From: Streptomyces sp. MRC013
GTDB taxonomy: Bacteria > Actinomycetota > Actinomycetes > Streptomycetales > Streptomycetaceae
Direction: 5' to 3'
Length of the DNA: 64,000 nt
Assembly (NCBI RefSeq): GCF_023614235.1
Contig: NZ_CP094264.1
Span: 4,030,001 to 4,094,000 of the forward strand
The notes beneath the pieces are model-generated. The model saw only the letters and a program-made list of their open reading frames with translations. It did no database searches and was not told where the DNA came from. A program made the position numbers and the translations under genes. Below are positions 1 to 10,127 of this stretch, piece by piece (position 1 is the first letter of the stretch; each line of letters opens with the position of its first letter).

Positions 1-990
1 GCCGCTCACCATGTCGCCCGCGCCCGCCGCCACCAGGCACAGCAGCACCACCCACACCCCGTCGAACCAGCCCGCCCCCGCGACGGCCAGACCCCACCCG
101 GCGGCACCGCACACCACCATCAGCCCGTGCCGCCGCACCCGCGACGTCCATCCGCTCGTCAGGCTCACCACCACCGACCCCACCGACCCCGCCGCGTACA
201 TCAGCCCCAGGGACCACCCCGCGTCCAGCTCGTCCGCGAGGAACGGGAACAGCGCAGGCGGGTACGCCAGCAGCATCGCCGCCAGGTCGATCGCGTACGT
301 CCCCAGCAGCACCGGCCGCGACCACGCGTACCGGGCTCCCTCCGCGACGCCGCGCAGCGACGGCCTGCCGGCGCCGCTCGCGGGTGGAGCGGGGGAGAGG
401 CGCAGGCACAGCGCCACCGAGACGGCGAAGCAGCCCACCGTCATCGCGTACGCCGCGCCGTGGCCCGCGTACCCCGCCACCAGCCCGGCCAGGGCGGGCC
501 CGGCGACGGAACCCAGCTGCCAGCGCAGTGCGTTCAGCGCGGCCGCCGCGGGGAGCTGGTCGTGCGGCACGACCCGGGCCGTCAGCGACTCCAGCGCGGG
601 CCGCTGGAGCCCCGCCATCGCCGAGACGCCGGCCGCGACCAGGTACAGCGGCCACAGCGCCGGCCCCGGCACCAGCGCGTTCACCAGCAGGACGGCGGCG
701 AGCAGCGCGAGCCCGGCCTCGGTGGCGAGGACCACCCGGCGCCGGTCGGCCGCGTCGGCGAGCGCGCCCCCGTACAGGCCGGACACGACCAGCGGCACCA
801 GCTCGACCGCACCCATGGCGCCGACCGCGAACGGTGAGCCGGTCAGCTCCTTGACCTGAAGCGGCAGCGCCACCATCGCCGTGGAGCCGCCGAGGTGGGC
901 GACGAGCCCCTGCACCCACAGCAGGCGGAAGTCCCGGGAGGACCGCCAGGGGGACAGGTCGGGCAGCACGGCGGACGGCTTCGGGGTCAC
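1..990 (-). CDS. MFS transporter, DHA3-like exporter (3' part outside the window)
   Basis: The reverse strand is open from a GTG at 990 to the window edge, giving 330 residues without the C-terminus. I read it in three places (near 990, 800 and 540) and the frame holds. The N-terminus has a charged lead, then a first membrane segment with 'HLGGSTAMVALPLQVKELTG', typical of the 12-helix exporter branch that includes EntS-like proteins. A later segment reads MLLAYPPALFPF and the visible end reads GAGDMVSG, both common in this family. Role: proton-driven export of an unknown small molecule across the cytoplasmic membrane. The next gene on the same strand (1036-1645) lies 45 bases upstream, so the two may be cotranscribed. 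The substrate cannot be read from the sequence. Confidence 0.85.
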   Translation of the reverse strand, partial: MTPKPSAVLPDLSPWRSSRDFRLLWVQGLVAHLGGSTAMVALPLQVKELTGSPFAVGAMGAVELVPLVVSGLYGGALADAADRRRVVLATEAGLALLAAVLLVNALVPGPALWPLYLVAAGVSAMAGLQRPALESLTARVVPHDQLPAAAALNALRWQLGSVAGPALAGLVAGYAGHGAAYAMTVGCFAVSVALCLRLSPAPPASGAGRPSLRGVAEGARYAWSRPVLLGTYAIDLAAMLLAYPPALFPFLADELDAGWSLGLMYAAGSVGSVVVSLTSGWTSRVRRHGLMVVCGAAGWGLAVAGAGWFDGVWVVLLCLVAAGAGDMVSG

Positions 991-1035
991 GGGGCGCCAT
1001 GGTGCGCGCCGTCCGCCGCCCCGGGCAACCGGTTT

Positions 1036-1645
1036 TCACCAGCGGGCGGGCGGCGGCGACGTCAGGTGGTCGACGAGCCGGGACAGCCGGTCGCGCAGCC
1101 GGCCGCGGCCCCGGGGAGAGGGCAGGCTGTTCTCGCCGGCCGCCGCGCTCACCAGGTGCTGCACCGTGTCCAGGTCGACGCCCTCGTCGTGCGCTGGGTC
1201 GACGCTGAGCGACTCGTGCGCCAGGCCGTGGACCTCCCGGTCGCCGCCGTCCAGCGACAGCACCGTCGCCCCGGCCCGCCGCGCCCCGTGCACCCGCTCC
1301 AGCAGGTCCGCGTCCGGCGGCCCCGGTGCCACGACCAGCAGCGTCGCCCCCCCGCCCGGCCGCCTCCAGCCGGCCCGGCCCCACCGCCAGGTGCGCCGGG
1401 TCCGAGGGCCGCGCCCGGTGCCGCACCAGGGTGGGCGCCAGCTCCGGGAGGCCCGCCCACATCGCCTCGTCCGTCAGGTGCGCGGCCAGGTGCCACGGCT
1501 CGTACTCCGCGGTCCCCACCAGCAGCAGGCCCCCGCCGTGCCGCACCACGGAGGAGCGCAGCGCGCCGGCGAAACCGCGCGCCGCCGACGGCCACGCCGT
1601 CCCGGCGAGCACGTCACGGAGCAGGGCGACCCGTACGGCATCCAT
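1036..1645 (-). CDS. Conserved actinobacterial hypothetical protein, frameshifted
   Basis: An ATG at 1645 opens a frame beginning MDAVRVALLRDVLAGTAWPS and running to about codon 98. There the frame must change at a run of seven C (1347-1353) to continue as LLVVAPG...LLERVHGARRAGATVLSLDGG and stop at 1036. Together the two parts make a protein of about 203 residues without membrane segments. I recall similar proteins beside npdG in other Streptomyces but know no function. The tail (AAAGENSLP...LVDHLTSPPPARW) looks intact, so the extra base in the C run is more likely a sequence error than decay. The gene is divergent from npdG and 91 bases from it. Confidence 0.7.
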
Positions 1646-1736
1646 GGCGCCGCATCCTGCCCGCCCCGGCCCGCCCGGCGCGGCGCTTCGCGCTCCTGTC
1701 ACCCGTACGGAGGCGGTGGCACGTAGTGTCGGCGCC

Positions 1737-2453
1737 ATGAGTGAGACGGAGACCAAGAAGGCCGCCCGGGACCCGTGGGACCTGCCCGACGTGTCGGGCC
1801 TAGTCGTCGGCGTCCTCGGCGGCACCGGGGAGCAGGGGCGGGGCCTCGCCTACCGGCTGGCCCGCGCCGGCCAGAAGGTGATCGTCGGGTCGCGCGCCGC
1901 CGAACGGGCCCGCGAGGCCGCCGCCGGGCTGGGCCTCGGCGTCGAGGGCGCCGACAACGCCGAGTGCGCCCGCCGCAGCGACGTCGTGATCGTCGCCGTG
2001 CCCTGGGACGGCCACGCCGCGACCCTCACGGCGCTGCGCGGGGAGCTGCGCGGCAAGCTCGTCGTCGACTGCGTGAACCCGCTCGGCTTCGACCGGCGGG
2101 GCGCGTACGCGCTCAGACCCGAGGAGGGCAGCGCCGCCGAGCAGGCCGCCGCGCTGCTCCCCGAGTCGCGGGTGACGGCCGCCTTCCACCACCTGTCGGC
2201 GGCACTGCTCCAGGACGAGACGGTCGAGGAGATCGACACGGACGTGATGGTCCTCGGCGAGAAGCGCGCCGACACCGACGTCGTGCAGGCCCTCGCCGCC
2301 CGCATCCCCGGTCTGCGGGGCGTCTTCGCGGGCCGGCTGCGCGGCGCCCACCAGGTCGAGTCGCTGGTCGCCAACCTGATCTCCGTCAACCGCCGCTACG
2401 GGGCCCACGCCGGCCTGCGCCTCACCGACGTCCGGGAGGCGCCGGGCCGCTGA
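1737..2453 (+). CDS. npdG: F420H2:NADP+ oxidoreductase (NADPH-dependent F420 reductase)
   Basis: This 238-residue cytoplasmic protein transfers hydride between NADP(H) and the deazaflavin cofactor F420, supplying reduced F420 to other actinobacterial enzymes. A Rossmann fold starts near residue 22 (VVGVLGGTGEQGRGLA, the dinucleotide-binding loop). It is followed by VIVGSRAAERA, the NADPH 2'-phosphate-binding arginine region, and by DVVIVAVPWDGH. The C-terminal helix region HQVESLVANLISVNRRYGAHAGLR is characteristic of Fno-type proteins. Length is usual for the family. The ATG at 1737 gives the expected short acidic leader before the nucleotide-binding strand. It stands divergent from the hypothetical gene at 1036-1645. 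Confidence 0.93.
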   Translation: MSETETKKAARDPWDLPDVSGLVVGVLGGTGEQGRGLAYRLARAGQKVIVGSRAAERAREAAAGLGLGVEGADNAECARRSDVVIVAVPWDGHAATLTALRGELRGKLVVDCVNPLGFDRRGAYALRPEEGSAAEQAAALLPESRVTAAFHHLSAALLQDETVEEIDTDVMVLGEKRADTDVVQALAARIPGLRGVFAGRLRGAHQVESLVANLISVNRRYGAHAGLRLTDVREAPGR

Positions 2454-2522
2454 ACGGGCCGACGGGCCGCATGGGGGACACTGGACGCGCACGACCCCCG
2501 CACCGGACAGGAGCCGACCCCC

Positions 2523-2702
2523 ATGCCCCGCCTCGCCCTCCTCGCCCTCCTCGCGCTCGCCGTCTGCGTCCTCGCCGCCGTCGCGGCCGCGGTCTCCTTC
2601 GCCCGGGGCACCTGGCTCGGCATCGTGTGGGTGCTGCTCGCCGGCGTCTCCTCCAACATGTGCTGGTACTACTGGAAGCGCGCCCGCCAGGGCACCCCGT
2701 GA
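2523..2702 (+). CDS. Small hydrophobic membrane protein
   Basis: A 59-codon frame starts at an ATG preceded by GGACAGGAG, a good ribosome-binding site. It encodes two hydrophobic stretches (LALLALLALAVCVLAAVAAAV and LGIVWVLLAGVSSNMCWYYW) separated by FARGT, ending in a basic tail (KRARQGTP). That pattern predicts a two-helix membrane protein. Small proteins of this kind recur beside panB/npdG in Streptomyces as I remember, but none has a known role. It runs toward panB and a strong shared terminator lies between the two genes. Confidence 0.7.
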   Translation: MPRLALLALLALAVCVLAAVAAAVSFARGTWLGIVWVLLAGVSSNMCWYYWKRARQGTP

Positions 2703-2730
2703 CGCCCGGCGCCCGGTCCGCCCCCGACGC

Positions 2731-2765
2731 CGACGGCCCGCCGGCGCGGGTCCGGCGGGCCGTCG
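2731..2765. terminator. Bidirectional hairpin terminator between convergent genes
   Basis: A perfect 14-bp inverted repeat (CGACGGCCCGCCGG / CCGGCGGGCCGTCG) with a 7-base loop lies 28 bases past the stop of the small membrane protein and 15 bases past the stop of panB. It has no U tract, as is usual for Streptomyces terminators. Confidence 0.75.
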
Positions 2766-2780
2766 TCCGTACCGCGGCGG

Positions 2781-3674
2781 CTAGTGGAAGGTGTGCTCCT
2801 CGGCGGGGAACGCGCCGCCCGCGACGTCCTGCGCGAACGCCCGGGCCGCGTCGCCGAGGGTGCGGCGCAGGTCGGCGTACTGCCTGGTGAAGCGCGGCAC
2901 CCTGCCGCCGGTCAGCCCGGCCATGTCCGTCCACACGAGGACCTGCGCGTCCGTGTCCGGACCGGCGCCGATGCCGACGGTCGGGATGTGCAGGGAGCGG
3001 GTGACCTCCGCGGCCAGCCCGGCCGGGACGAGTTCCAGGACCACCGCGAAGGCGCCCGCGTCCTGCGCCGCCTTGGCGTCCCGCAGCAGCCGGTGCGCGT
3101 CCTCGTCGGCGCGGCCCTGCACCCGGTAGCCCATCGTGTTCACGGACTGCGGGGTGAGGCCCAGGTGCGACATCACCGGGATGCCGGCCTGGACCAGCAT
3201 CCGCGTCTGGGGCAGCGAGCGCTCGCCGCCCTCCAGCTTCACCGCGCCGACGCCGGCCTCCTTCACCAGCCGCGTCGCCGACCGCAGGGCCTGCACGGGA
3301 CCCTCCTGGTACGAGCCGAACGGCAGGTCGCCGACGACGAGGGCGCGCCTGGTGCCCCGGACGACGGCGGCGGACAGGACGGCCATCTCGTCCATCGTGA
3401 CGGGCACGGTGGTGTCGTAGCCGAGGTGGCAGTTGCCCATGGAGTCGCCCACGAGGAGGACCGGGATGCCGGCCTCGTCGAAGACCGACGCGGTCATCGC
3501 GTCGTACGCGGTCAGCATGGGCCACTTCTCGCCGCGCTCCTTGGCGGCGGCGACGTCGTGGACGGTGAGGCGGCGGGTGCCCTTCCCCCCGTACAGCGCC
3601 TTGGGGTGCCTGGCGTCCTGGCCCCCGCCCCCGCCGCTGTCGCCGGGCTGCTTCCGGGCAGGCTGAAGCGTCAT
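2781..3674 (-). CDS. panB: 3-methyl-2-oxobutanoate hydroxymethyltransferase
   Basis: PanB transfers a hydroxymethyl group from 5,10-methylenetetrahydrofolate to 2-oxoisovalerate, the first committed step of pantothenate synthesis, in the cytoplasm as a Mg-dependent decamer. Family motifs are present in order: [32 protein letters not shown] (metal-binding Asp), [17 protein letters not shown], and ELVPAGLA with the downstream glutamate/leucine pattern. The first 30 residues are a variable, glycine-rich actinobacterial extension. The ATG at 3674 (297 aa) has AAGGAG nine bases upstream; an ATG 21 bases earlier is in frame but has no comparable ribosome site. The gene stands alone, divergent from the MFS gene at 3827. 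Confidence 0.95.
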   Translation of the reverse strand: MTLQPARKQPGDSGGGGGQDARHPKALYGGKGTRRLTVHDVAAAKERGEKWPMLTAYDAMTASVFDEAGIPVLLVGDSMGNCHLGYDTTVPVTMDEMAVLSAAVVRGTRRALVVGDLPFGSYQEGPVQALRSATRLVKEAGVGAVKLEGGERSLPQTRMLVQAGIPVMSHLGLTPQSVNTMGYRVQGRADEDAHRLLRDAKAAQDAGAFAVVLELVPAGLAAEVTRSLHIPTVGIGAGPDTDAQVLVWTDMAGLTGGRVPRFTRQYADLRRTLGDAARAFAQDVAGGAFPAEEHTFH

Positions 3675-3826
3675 GTGCAACGGCTCCTTCGTCATCTCGA
3701 GGCGCCCTGACGGCGTCCCCGGACCACGTCCATGGTGGCACTCCGCGCCGGACGGGGGAAGTGGGAGGACACCCCGGAGGGCGGTGCGGGACGGCGCCGG
3801 CTCGTCATCCGGCCTACGGTGGGCCC

Positions 3827-5467
3827 ATGGACCGGTCACCGCCCCCGCCGCACGCCCCGCGCCCCGCCCGCGGCGGCCTCCCGGAGCAGGAGCCGGAGGT
3901 GCCGCCGGAGGTGCACCGGCGCCGCTGGGCGATCCTCGCGGTGCTGATGCTGAGCCTGCTGTTCGTGGTGCTGGACAACTCGGTCCTCAACGTCGCGGTG
4001 AAGACCGTCGCCAGCCCCCCGCCCGTCGGCATCGGCGCCACCCAGGGCCAGCTGGAGTGGGCGATCAACGCGTACGCCCTGGTCTTCGCGGCGCTGCTGT
4101 TCACGGCGGGGCTCCTCGGCGACCGGATCGGCCGCCGCAGGACGCTGCTGTTCGGCACGGCGGTCTTCGGGGCCGCCTCGGCGCTGGCCGCCTTCGCGGA
4201 CTCGCCGGTCGAGCTGGTCGCGTACCGGGCGGTGATGGGGTTCGGGGCGGCGTTCGTGATGCCCGCGACGCTCGCCGTCCTGATGAACGTCTTCGAGCGC
4301 GACGAGCAGCCGCGGGCCATCGGCGTGTGGGTCGGCGCGGTCGGCGTGGCCATCGCGGTCGGCCCGGTCCTGGGCGGGCTGCTGCTGGAGCACTTCTGGT
4401 GGGGGTCGATCTTCCTGGTCAACGTGCCCGTGGTGGCGGTGTCGCTGGTCGCCGTGGCGCTGCTGGTGCCGGAGTCCCGCGACCCCGCGCCAGGGCGGAT
4501 CGACCCGGGCGGGGTGGCGCTGTCGGTCGTCGGCCTGGTGCTGCTGGTGTTCGGCGTCATCCGGGGCGGCGAGCTGGCCGACCTGACCGACCCGACCGTG
4601 CTGCTGCCCGCGGCGGGCGGGGTGCTGGTGCTGGCCGGGTTCGTCGTCCACGAGCGGCGCAGCCCGAACCCGGCGCTCGACATGGCGTACTTCCGCAAAC
4701 CCGTCTTCTCGGCGGCGGTGGGCGGGATCGCGCTGGTCTTCTTCGCCCTGATGGGCGTCACCTTCGTCTCCGTCTTCTACCTGCAGTCCGTGCGCGGCTT
4801 CAGCCCCCTCCAGGCCGGGCTGCTGCTCCTGCCGCTGGCGGTGACGCAGCTGCTGTTCGCGCCGCGCTCCCGGCTGGTGGTGCGGCGGTTCGGGGCGCGC
4901 GCGGTGTGCGCGACGGGACTGCTGGTGGTGGCCGCGTGCCTGGCCGCGTTCGCCGGGTTCGACACGGGCACGCCGGTGTGGGCGGTGGAACTGGTGCTGT
5001 TCGCCCAGGGCGCGGGCATGGCCCACGTCATGCCCCCGGTGACGGTCGCCGTGATGCAGGCCCTGCCGAAGGAGAAGGCCGGCTCCGGGTCGGCCGTGAA
5101 CAACACCTTCCGGCAGGTCGGCGGGGCGCTCGGCGTGGCCGTGCTCGGCTCGCTGCTGTCGGCCGTCTACCGGGGCCGCGTCGAGGGGCACCTCGGCGCC
5201 CTGCCGCCGGGCGCGCGGGCGGCGGCCGGCGAGTCCGTCGAGGCCACCCTCGCCGCCGCGCGGCGCCTCGGCCCGGCGGGGGAGGCGCTCGTCGCCCCGG
5301 CGCACGAGGCGTTCCTGGCGGCGATGCACGTGACGGCGGTGTGCGCGGCCGGGGTCGCCGCGCTGGGGGCGGTGGTGGTCGCCGCGTTCCTGCCGGGCCG
5401 CCGCCCCGAGCCGGAGGGCCGGGAGCGGGCGGCGGAGGGCGGGGCGCGAGAACCGGTCCCCCGGTAG
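3827..5467 (+). CDS. MFS drug efflux transporter, DHA2 (EmrB/QacA) type
   Basis: This 546-residue protein has about fourteen predicted membrane helices, the size and layout of the EmrB/QacA exporters. After a proline-rich cytosolic N-terminus, helix 1 reads [23 protein letters not shown] with the family's membrane-embedded aspartate. Motif A follows as [14 protein letters not shown], motif C as [13 protein letters not shown], and a later loop reads [26 protein letters not shown]. It should export hydrophobic compounds by proton antiport. The ATG at 3827 was chosen because it directly precedes the basic/proline leader. A TetR-type gene begins 28 bases after its stop and may control it. Confidence 0.9.
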   Translation: MDRSPPPPHAPRPARGGLPEQEPEVPPEVHRRRWAILAVLMLSLLFVVLDNSVLNVAVKTVASPPPVGIGATQGQLEWAINAYALVFAALLFTAGLLGDRIGRRRTLLFGTAVFGAASALAAFADSPVELVAYRAVMGFGAAFVMPATLAVLMNVFERDEQPRAIGVWVGAVGVAIAVGPVLGGLLLEHFWWGSIFLVNVPVVAVSLVAVALLVPESRDPAPGRIDPGGVALSVVGLVLLVFGVIRGGELADLTDPTVLLPAAGGVLVLAGFVVHERRSPNPALDMAYFRKPVFSAAVGGIALVFFALMGVTFVSVFYLQSVRGFSPLQAGLLLLPLAVTQLLFAPRSRLVVRRFGARAVCATGLLVVAACLAAFAGFDTGTPVWAVELVLFAQGAGMAHVMPPVTVAVMQALPKEKAGSGSAVNNTFRQVGGALGVAVLGSLLSAVYRGRVEGHLGALPPGARAAAGESVEATLAAARRLGPAGEALVAPAHEAFLAAMHVTAVCAAGVAALGAVVVAAFLPGRRPEPEGRERAAEGGAREPVPR

Positions 5468-5495
5468 CCGCACGCACCCGGCGGGAGGCGGCACC

Positions 5496-6204
5496 GTGCC
5501 CCCGCACCCCCGAGCGGCCCGTCCCCGGGCCGGCGCCGGAACCCGCCGGTACCGCTCCGGGGCCCGCGCCGCGTCCGCCCGCCCCCGCCCGCGACGGCGG
5601 CGCCGAGGCGGGGGGTGCGCCCCCGCGGCGCGGGCGGCCCCGCAGCGGGGCGGCCGGGCGGGCCATCCTCGACGCGGCCGCGCGGCTGCCGGAGGAGGGC
5701 GTCCCGGTGGCCGCGCCGTCCGTCGAGCGGACAGCCCGGACCGCCGGCGTCGGCAAGGCGACCGTCTACCGGCGCTGGCCCGGCACGGAGGAGCTCCTCG
5801 TCGACCTGCTGCGGTCCGCCGGCCCCGTACGCCCCGAACCGCCCGGCACCTCCGTGCGCGACGGCCTGGTCGTCCTCCCGGAGGCCGTCCGCCCGCGGGG
5901 CGAGGCCCGGCGCTCGTCCGCCGCCCTCCACACCGCCTCCGCCCAGCTCCACGGCCATCCGAGGCTCCGCGAGGCGTACCGCCGGACCGTGGTCGAGCCG
6001 CACCGCCGCGCCGCCCTCGACGTACTGCGCCGCGGCGTCGCGGCCGGGGAGATCCGTCCGGACGCCGACGTGGAGCTCCTCGCCGACCTCCTCGGCGGGC
6101 CGCTCGTCCTGCGCGCCGCCGCGGCACCCGGCGCCGACCTCGGAGGGGACCTCCCCGCCCTGATCGTGGACACCGTCCTGTCCGGCGCCGCCGTCCGGCG
6201 CTGA
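5496..6204 (+). CDS. TetR family transcriptional regulator, apparent N-terminal frameshift
   Basis: A GTG at 5496 has GGGAGG seven bases upstream, but its own frame does not lead into the regulator. One base fewer in the run of five C at 5499-5503 would join it to the frame encoding PRTPERPVPG, a proline-rich linker and RRGRPRSGAAGRAILDAAARL. That is a TetR helix-turn-helix N-terminus, continuing as SVERTARTAGVGKATVYRRWPGTEELLVDL. The C-terminal ligand domain ends with LADLLGGPLVLRAAAAPGADL and resembles TetR_C11/AcrR-type domains. No in-frame ATG or GTG precedes the HTH in the present sequence, which supports an indel. It probably represses the MFS exporter directly upstream. Confidence 0.75.
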
Positions 6205-6391
6205 CCTGCGGCGCAGCACCCGCGAGTATGCGTGTTCCGTCACAACCCGCCCGTCCCCGGCGGCTCCAGGAACCCGCCGGGCGACCGCGGTCGTCCCTGA
6301 GACCGTACGGCCGTGCCGCGGCCCCGACGGACCATCACCTAGGGTCGGGGGTTCCGGTACGGGAAGGACGGCGGGACGTGAGGACGGCGGA

Positions 6392-7416
6392 ATGGCGCGG
6401 GTGGACGGCATGACGGAGACGGGGAGCGGCGCCGCGGGGGAGCGGCGTGCGGGGTCCCGGGTCCGCTCGGTGTTCGCCCGGCGGCGGCGCGGCCCCGGTG
6501 CCCGGCGGCGCGGCGCGGTGCTGTCCGCGTGCGCGGCCCTGCTGGCGCTGGTGATGGTCCTGCACCGCCACGTTCCCAACGACATCGGCAACCTCGGCAG
6601 CCTCATCGAGACGTTCCTGCCCTGGTTCGGCCTGCTCGTCCCGCTCCTGGCCGGCCTCGCGCTGCTGCGCCGCTCGGCCGCCGCCCTCGTCGCCGCCCTC
6701 CTCCCGGCCGCCGTGTGGCTGAACCTCTTCGGCGGGCTCGTCACCGACAAGAACGGCCCCGGCGGCGACCTCATGGTCGTCTCGCACAACGTGAACGCCG
6801 ACAACCCCGACCCCGGGGGCACCGCCCGCGCCGTCGCCGCGTCGGAGGCGGACGTGGTGGCGCTGGTGGAGCTGAAGCCCGCGATGGTGCCGGTGTACGA
6901 GGAGGCGCTGGCCGGCGCGTACCCGCACCACTCGGTGCGCGGCACGGTCGGCCTGTGGAGCCGGTACCCGCTCGACGACAGCCGCCCCGTCGACATCCGG
7001 CTCGGCTGGACCCGCGCCATGCGCGCCACCGTGTCGGCCCCCGGGGGCCCGTCGCGGTCTACGTCGCCCACCTGCCGTCCGTACGGCTCAAGCTGCACGC
7101 CGGCTTCACCGCCAACCAGCGCGACCGCAGCGCCGACCGGCTGGGCGAGGCCATCGCCGCCGAGCCCAACCGCCGGGTGATCCTCCTCGGCGACCTCAAC
7201 GGCACCATGAACGACCGCTCCCTGAACGCCGTCACGTCCCAGCTGCGCTCCACCCAGGGCGCCGCCGGCGACGGCATGGGCTTCAGCTGGCCGGCCGGAT
7301 TCCCGATGGCCCGCATCGACCAGATCCTGGTCCGGGGCGTCGAGCCGGTCGCCTCCTGGTCCCTGCCGCGCACCGACAGCGACCACCTGCCGATCGCGGC
7401 CCGCGTGACCCTCTGA
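6392..7416 (+). CDS. Endonuclease/exonuclease/phosphatase family membrane protein, frameshifted
   Basis: An ATG at 6392 starts a basic N-terminus followed by three hydrophobic segments (AVLSACAALLALVMVLH; WFGLLVPLLAGLALL; LVAALLPAAVWLNLF). After these comes the start of an EEP domain: LMVVSHNVNADNPD and VALVELKPAMVP. The frame then changes at about 7043-7047, where five G should be six, and continues AVYVAHLPSVRLKLHAGF, RVILLGDLNGTMND and DSDHLPIAARVTL. These are the metal- and phosphate-binding motifs of the family. Rejoined, it is about 341 residues with the catalytic domain probably outside the membrane. The substrate (phosphodiester or phospholipid) is unknown. Confidence 0.82.
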
Positions 7417-7837
7417 CGCCCGGGGAGCGGGGACGGGGCGCCCGCCCGGGGCCGGGGCCGCCCCGCACCGCCGGCGCACGGCCGCCGGCCTCCGCCGCGT
7501 CCCCGCGCAGGCCTTCCGCCCCCGGCGGCGCCCGCGCCACCGGCTTCCCGCCGGAGCCCGCGGCGGCGACCGGGTCCCCGCCCCCGGCCGGCATACGACT
7601 CCGGGATCCGGGCGAGCGCCTCGCGGCCCGGCGGCGAGCCCGCGCCGCCCCGGCACGGCGTCCCGGGGAGAACGGGCGCGGTGCGACGCATCCGAACCGG
7701 GCGGCGGCGCGTCCTCAAGGGTGTCAGGCGCCGCGGTACCGCGCGCGGCCGGCCGCCCGGAGGGGATCGGGGGCACCGGACCGCGCACGGCGACCGCCAC
7801 CGAGCGCGCACCCGCACGCCCCGAAGGACGGCCCCCC
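7417..7837. other. Gene-free spacer of about 420 bases
   Basis: This stretch is extremely G/C rich. It contains no frame with a family signature or a credible ribosome site before the GTG at 7838. I see short C/G-rich inverted repeats just past the phosphatase stop that might end transcription, but nothing strong enough to call. Confidence 0.4.
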
Positions 7838-8569
7838 GTGCGCATCGTCACGACGCCGGACGGTGAGGCGCCGAACGGCGCCCGCCGCCCGCACCCCGGC
7901 ACACCGGGGCGGCGGACCGCCGTCCTCCTCGTCCTGGGAGCGCTCTCCTACAGCGTCTGGGTCGCCGAACTGCCGCTCGCCACCGGCCTGGACCCCCTCC
8001 GGTCCTACGTCAGCGAACTGGCCGCCGCCGACCGGCCGCTGGGCGCCCTGTTCCGCACTGCCGACCTGGTCGCCGGCCTCCTGCTGCTGGCCGCCGCGCT
8101 GCCCCCGCTGCTCGCGTCCCGGCGCCGCTTCTGGACGGCGACCGGATGGGCGGCGCTCGCCCTGTTCGGCGCGGCCACCGCCGTCGACTCCCGGCTGCCG
8201 CTCGACTGCGCGCCCACCGCCGACGCCGCGTGCGCCGCCCGCGAGGACGCCGGCCTGGTCACGGCCGCGCACGCCGCGCACGCCGTGAGCTCCGGCCTCG
8301 CGATGGCCGGCGCCGTCACGGCGGTCGTCGCGCTCACCGTCGCCGCCCGCCGCTACGGCCGGTGGCCGCTCCTCGCCCGTACGGGGCCGGTCCTCGTCGC
8401 GCTGGAGCTGGCCGCCACGGCCTGGACGCTCGCCGCGATCGCCGCGTCCGAGGCGGGGCGCGGCCACTGGGCGCTGGGCGCCGGCCAGCGCGCGCAGCTG
8501 CTGCTGGCGGCGGTCTGGCTGCTCCTGCTGGCCCGGTCGCTGCCGCACCGCGGGGGGCGGCGCGGGTGA
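7838..8569 (+). CDS. DUF998 family membrane protein
   Basis: A GTG at 7838 has GAAGGA about ten bases upstream and gives 243 residues. After a hydrophilic leader the protein shows about six membrane helices. The first loop reads LDPLRSYVSELAAADRPLGALFR, the typical DUF998 pattern (serine-glutamate-leucine after helix 1). Later there is a loop with paired cysteines (PLDCAPTADAACA) before helix 4. No enzymatic motif is visible and the family has no firm function; it lies in the cytoplasmic membrane. Its stop overlaps the next gene's GTG by four bases, so the two are translationally coupled. Confidence 0.8.
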   Translation: MRIVTTPDGEAPNGARRPHPGTPGRRTAVLLVLGALSYSVWVAELPLATGLDPLRSYVSELAAADRPLGALFRTADLVAGLLLLAAALPPLLASRRRFWTATGWAALALFGAATAVDSRLPLDCAPTADAACAAREDAGLVTAAHAAHAVSSGLAMAGAVTAVVALTVAARRYGRWPLLARTGPVLVALELAATAWTLAAIAASEAGRGHWALGAGQRAQLLLAAVWLLLLARSLPHRGGRRG

Positions 8570-9420
8570 GCCGCTTCGTCCGGGTCGGGGGCGTGCCCCA
8601 CCACGTGGTCGTCGAGGGCTCCGGACCGGTGTGCGTGCTGAGCGCCGGGCTGGCGCTGTGCTGGTTCGACTGGGACCCGGTGGTGCCGCTGCTGGCGCCG
8701 CACCGCACGGTCGTCCGCTTCGACCGGCCCGGCCACGGACTGAGCGGCCCGGCCGGGACGGCGCCCACCGCGCGGGGCGAGGCCCACCGGATCGCGGCCC
8801 TGCTGGACGCGCTGGGGAGGGGCGGCGAACGGGTGACCGTGGTGGGGCACTCCGTCGCCGGGTTCCACGCGGAGGCGTTCGCCCGGCTGCACCCGGCGCG
8901 GACGGCGGCCCTGGTCCTGGTCGACGCCTCCGTGGAGGAGCAGGCGCGCGCACCGGCCCCGCGCACCGCCGCGCTCCACACCGCCCTGGCCCGCGCCGCG
9001 GGCGCCCTGCTCGCCGCCGCGGGCGCCCCCGCCGCGCTCGGCCCCGGCACCCGCCGCGCGCTGGTGCGCCTCTCCCGCGCGGGGTGCGCGCCCGACCCGG
9101 CCGACCGCGAGCGGGTACTGCGCTGCTACCGGACCCGCCGCGTCCTGGACGGCGCCCTGCTGGAGAACGCGCACTACCGGGCCGTCGCCGCCGGGCTCCT
9201 CGCCCTGCGCGCCCGCCACCCGCTGCCCCGGCCGCTCCCCGTCGCGGTGCTGGCGGCACCGGACTCCCCGGACGGCACCGACCGCTGGACGGCCCGCCAG
9301 CGGACCCTCGCCCGGGTGCTGGAGGCCCCCCTCACCCTCGTCCGGGGAGCGGGCCACCTGATGATGCTGGACCGCCCCGGCGCGGTCGCCGAGGCGGTCC
9401 TCCGCCCGCCGGGCCGGTGA
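8566..9420 (+). CDS. Alpha/beta-fold hydrolase
   Basis: The GTG at 8566 overlaps the upstream TGA (GTGA) and encodes 284 residues. The alpha/beta-hydrolase pattern is clear: RPGHGLSGPAG after strand 4, nucleophile elbow VVGHSVAGFHAEA (Ser), and a C-terminal GAGHLMMLDRPGAVAEAVL with the catalytic His. A central lid domain lies near residues 120-200. It is a cytoplasmic esterase or related hydrolase of unknown substrate. Coupling to the DUF998 membrane protein suggests a shared job. Confidence 0.85.
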   Translation: MSRFVRVGGVPHHVVVEGSGPVCVLSAGLALCWFDWDPVVPLLAPHRTVVRFDRPGHGLSGPAGTAPTARGEAHRIAALLDALGRGGERVTVVGHSVAGFHAEAFARLHPARTAALVLVDASVEEQARAPAPRTAALHTALARAAGALLAAAGAPAALGPGTRRALVRLSRAGCAPDPADRERVLRCYRTRRVLDGALLENAHYRAVAAGLLALRARHPLPRPLPVAVLAAPDSPDGTDRWTARQRTLARVLEAPLTLVRGAGHLMMLDRPGAVAEAVLRPPGR

Positions 9421-9449
9421 AGCCTCCGGGCGGGGCGCGCCGCGCCCGG

Positions 9450-9868
9450 TCAGGCCCGCGCGTACACGCCCTGGGCGAACTCGGCGACCTTGTCGTCGGG
9501 CAGGTTCCGGGCGAGGTCGGCCTCGCTGATGACGCCGACCAGCCGCTTGTCGTCGATGACCGGGAGGCGCTTGATCCGGTGGCTGCGCATCTCGCGCAGC
9601 ACCTCGCTCACGTCCGCGTCCGCGTCGATCCAGCGGGGGTGCCCTCCGCCACGTCGCCGCAGGTCACACGGGACGGATCCTGGCCCGCGGCCACGCACTT
9701 GACGACGATGTCGCGGTCCGTGACGATGCCGCAGAGCCGCTCGTTCCCGTCGGTGATGGGGAGCGCGCCCACGCCGTGCTCGCGCATCAGCCGCGCGGCG
9801 CGGTCCAGGGTCTCGTGGGCGGGGACCCAGTGGGCCCCCGAGTGCATGATGTCTCGGGCGGTGGTCAT
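9450..9868 (-). CDS. CBS-domain pair protein, frameshifted
   Basis: The ATG at 9868 starts MTTARDIMHSGAHWVPAHET, the opening of a tandem CBS (Bateman) module, with GALPITDGNERLCGIVTDRDIV closing the first CBS. The second CBS (VSEVLREMRSHRIKRLPVID, LVGVISEADLARNLPD) is in another frame. The junction is a run of five G at 9635-9639 that must have had six. Rejoined length is about 139 residues, normal for stand-alone Streptomyces CBS pairs that sense adenine nucleotides. The partner protein is unknown. It is monocistronic, preceded by a 259-base spacer. Confidence 0.82.
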
Positions 9869-10127
9869 GGGGCGGCTTCCTCCGTGTGAGGGCGTGCGTC
9901 GTCTCCCCGAGCCCCTTCATTCTGGACGCGCCCCCCGGCACCCGCGACCGCTGCGCCCCCGACCGGGTCCCGCGGGGGCGGGCCGCGCGGCCGCGGTGCC
10001 CGGAGGCCCCGCGTACCGGAGGGCCGCGCCCCGCGCCCGGCCGTCCGCGGGCGGGCGGCGGGCCGGCCGGCGCCGCCGCGCCCGCGGGCCGCGGCGGCCG
10101 CGCCCCGCGGACGGCCGGGGCCGGCCC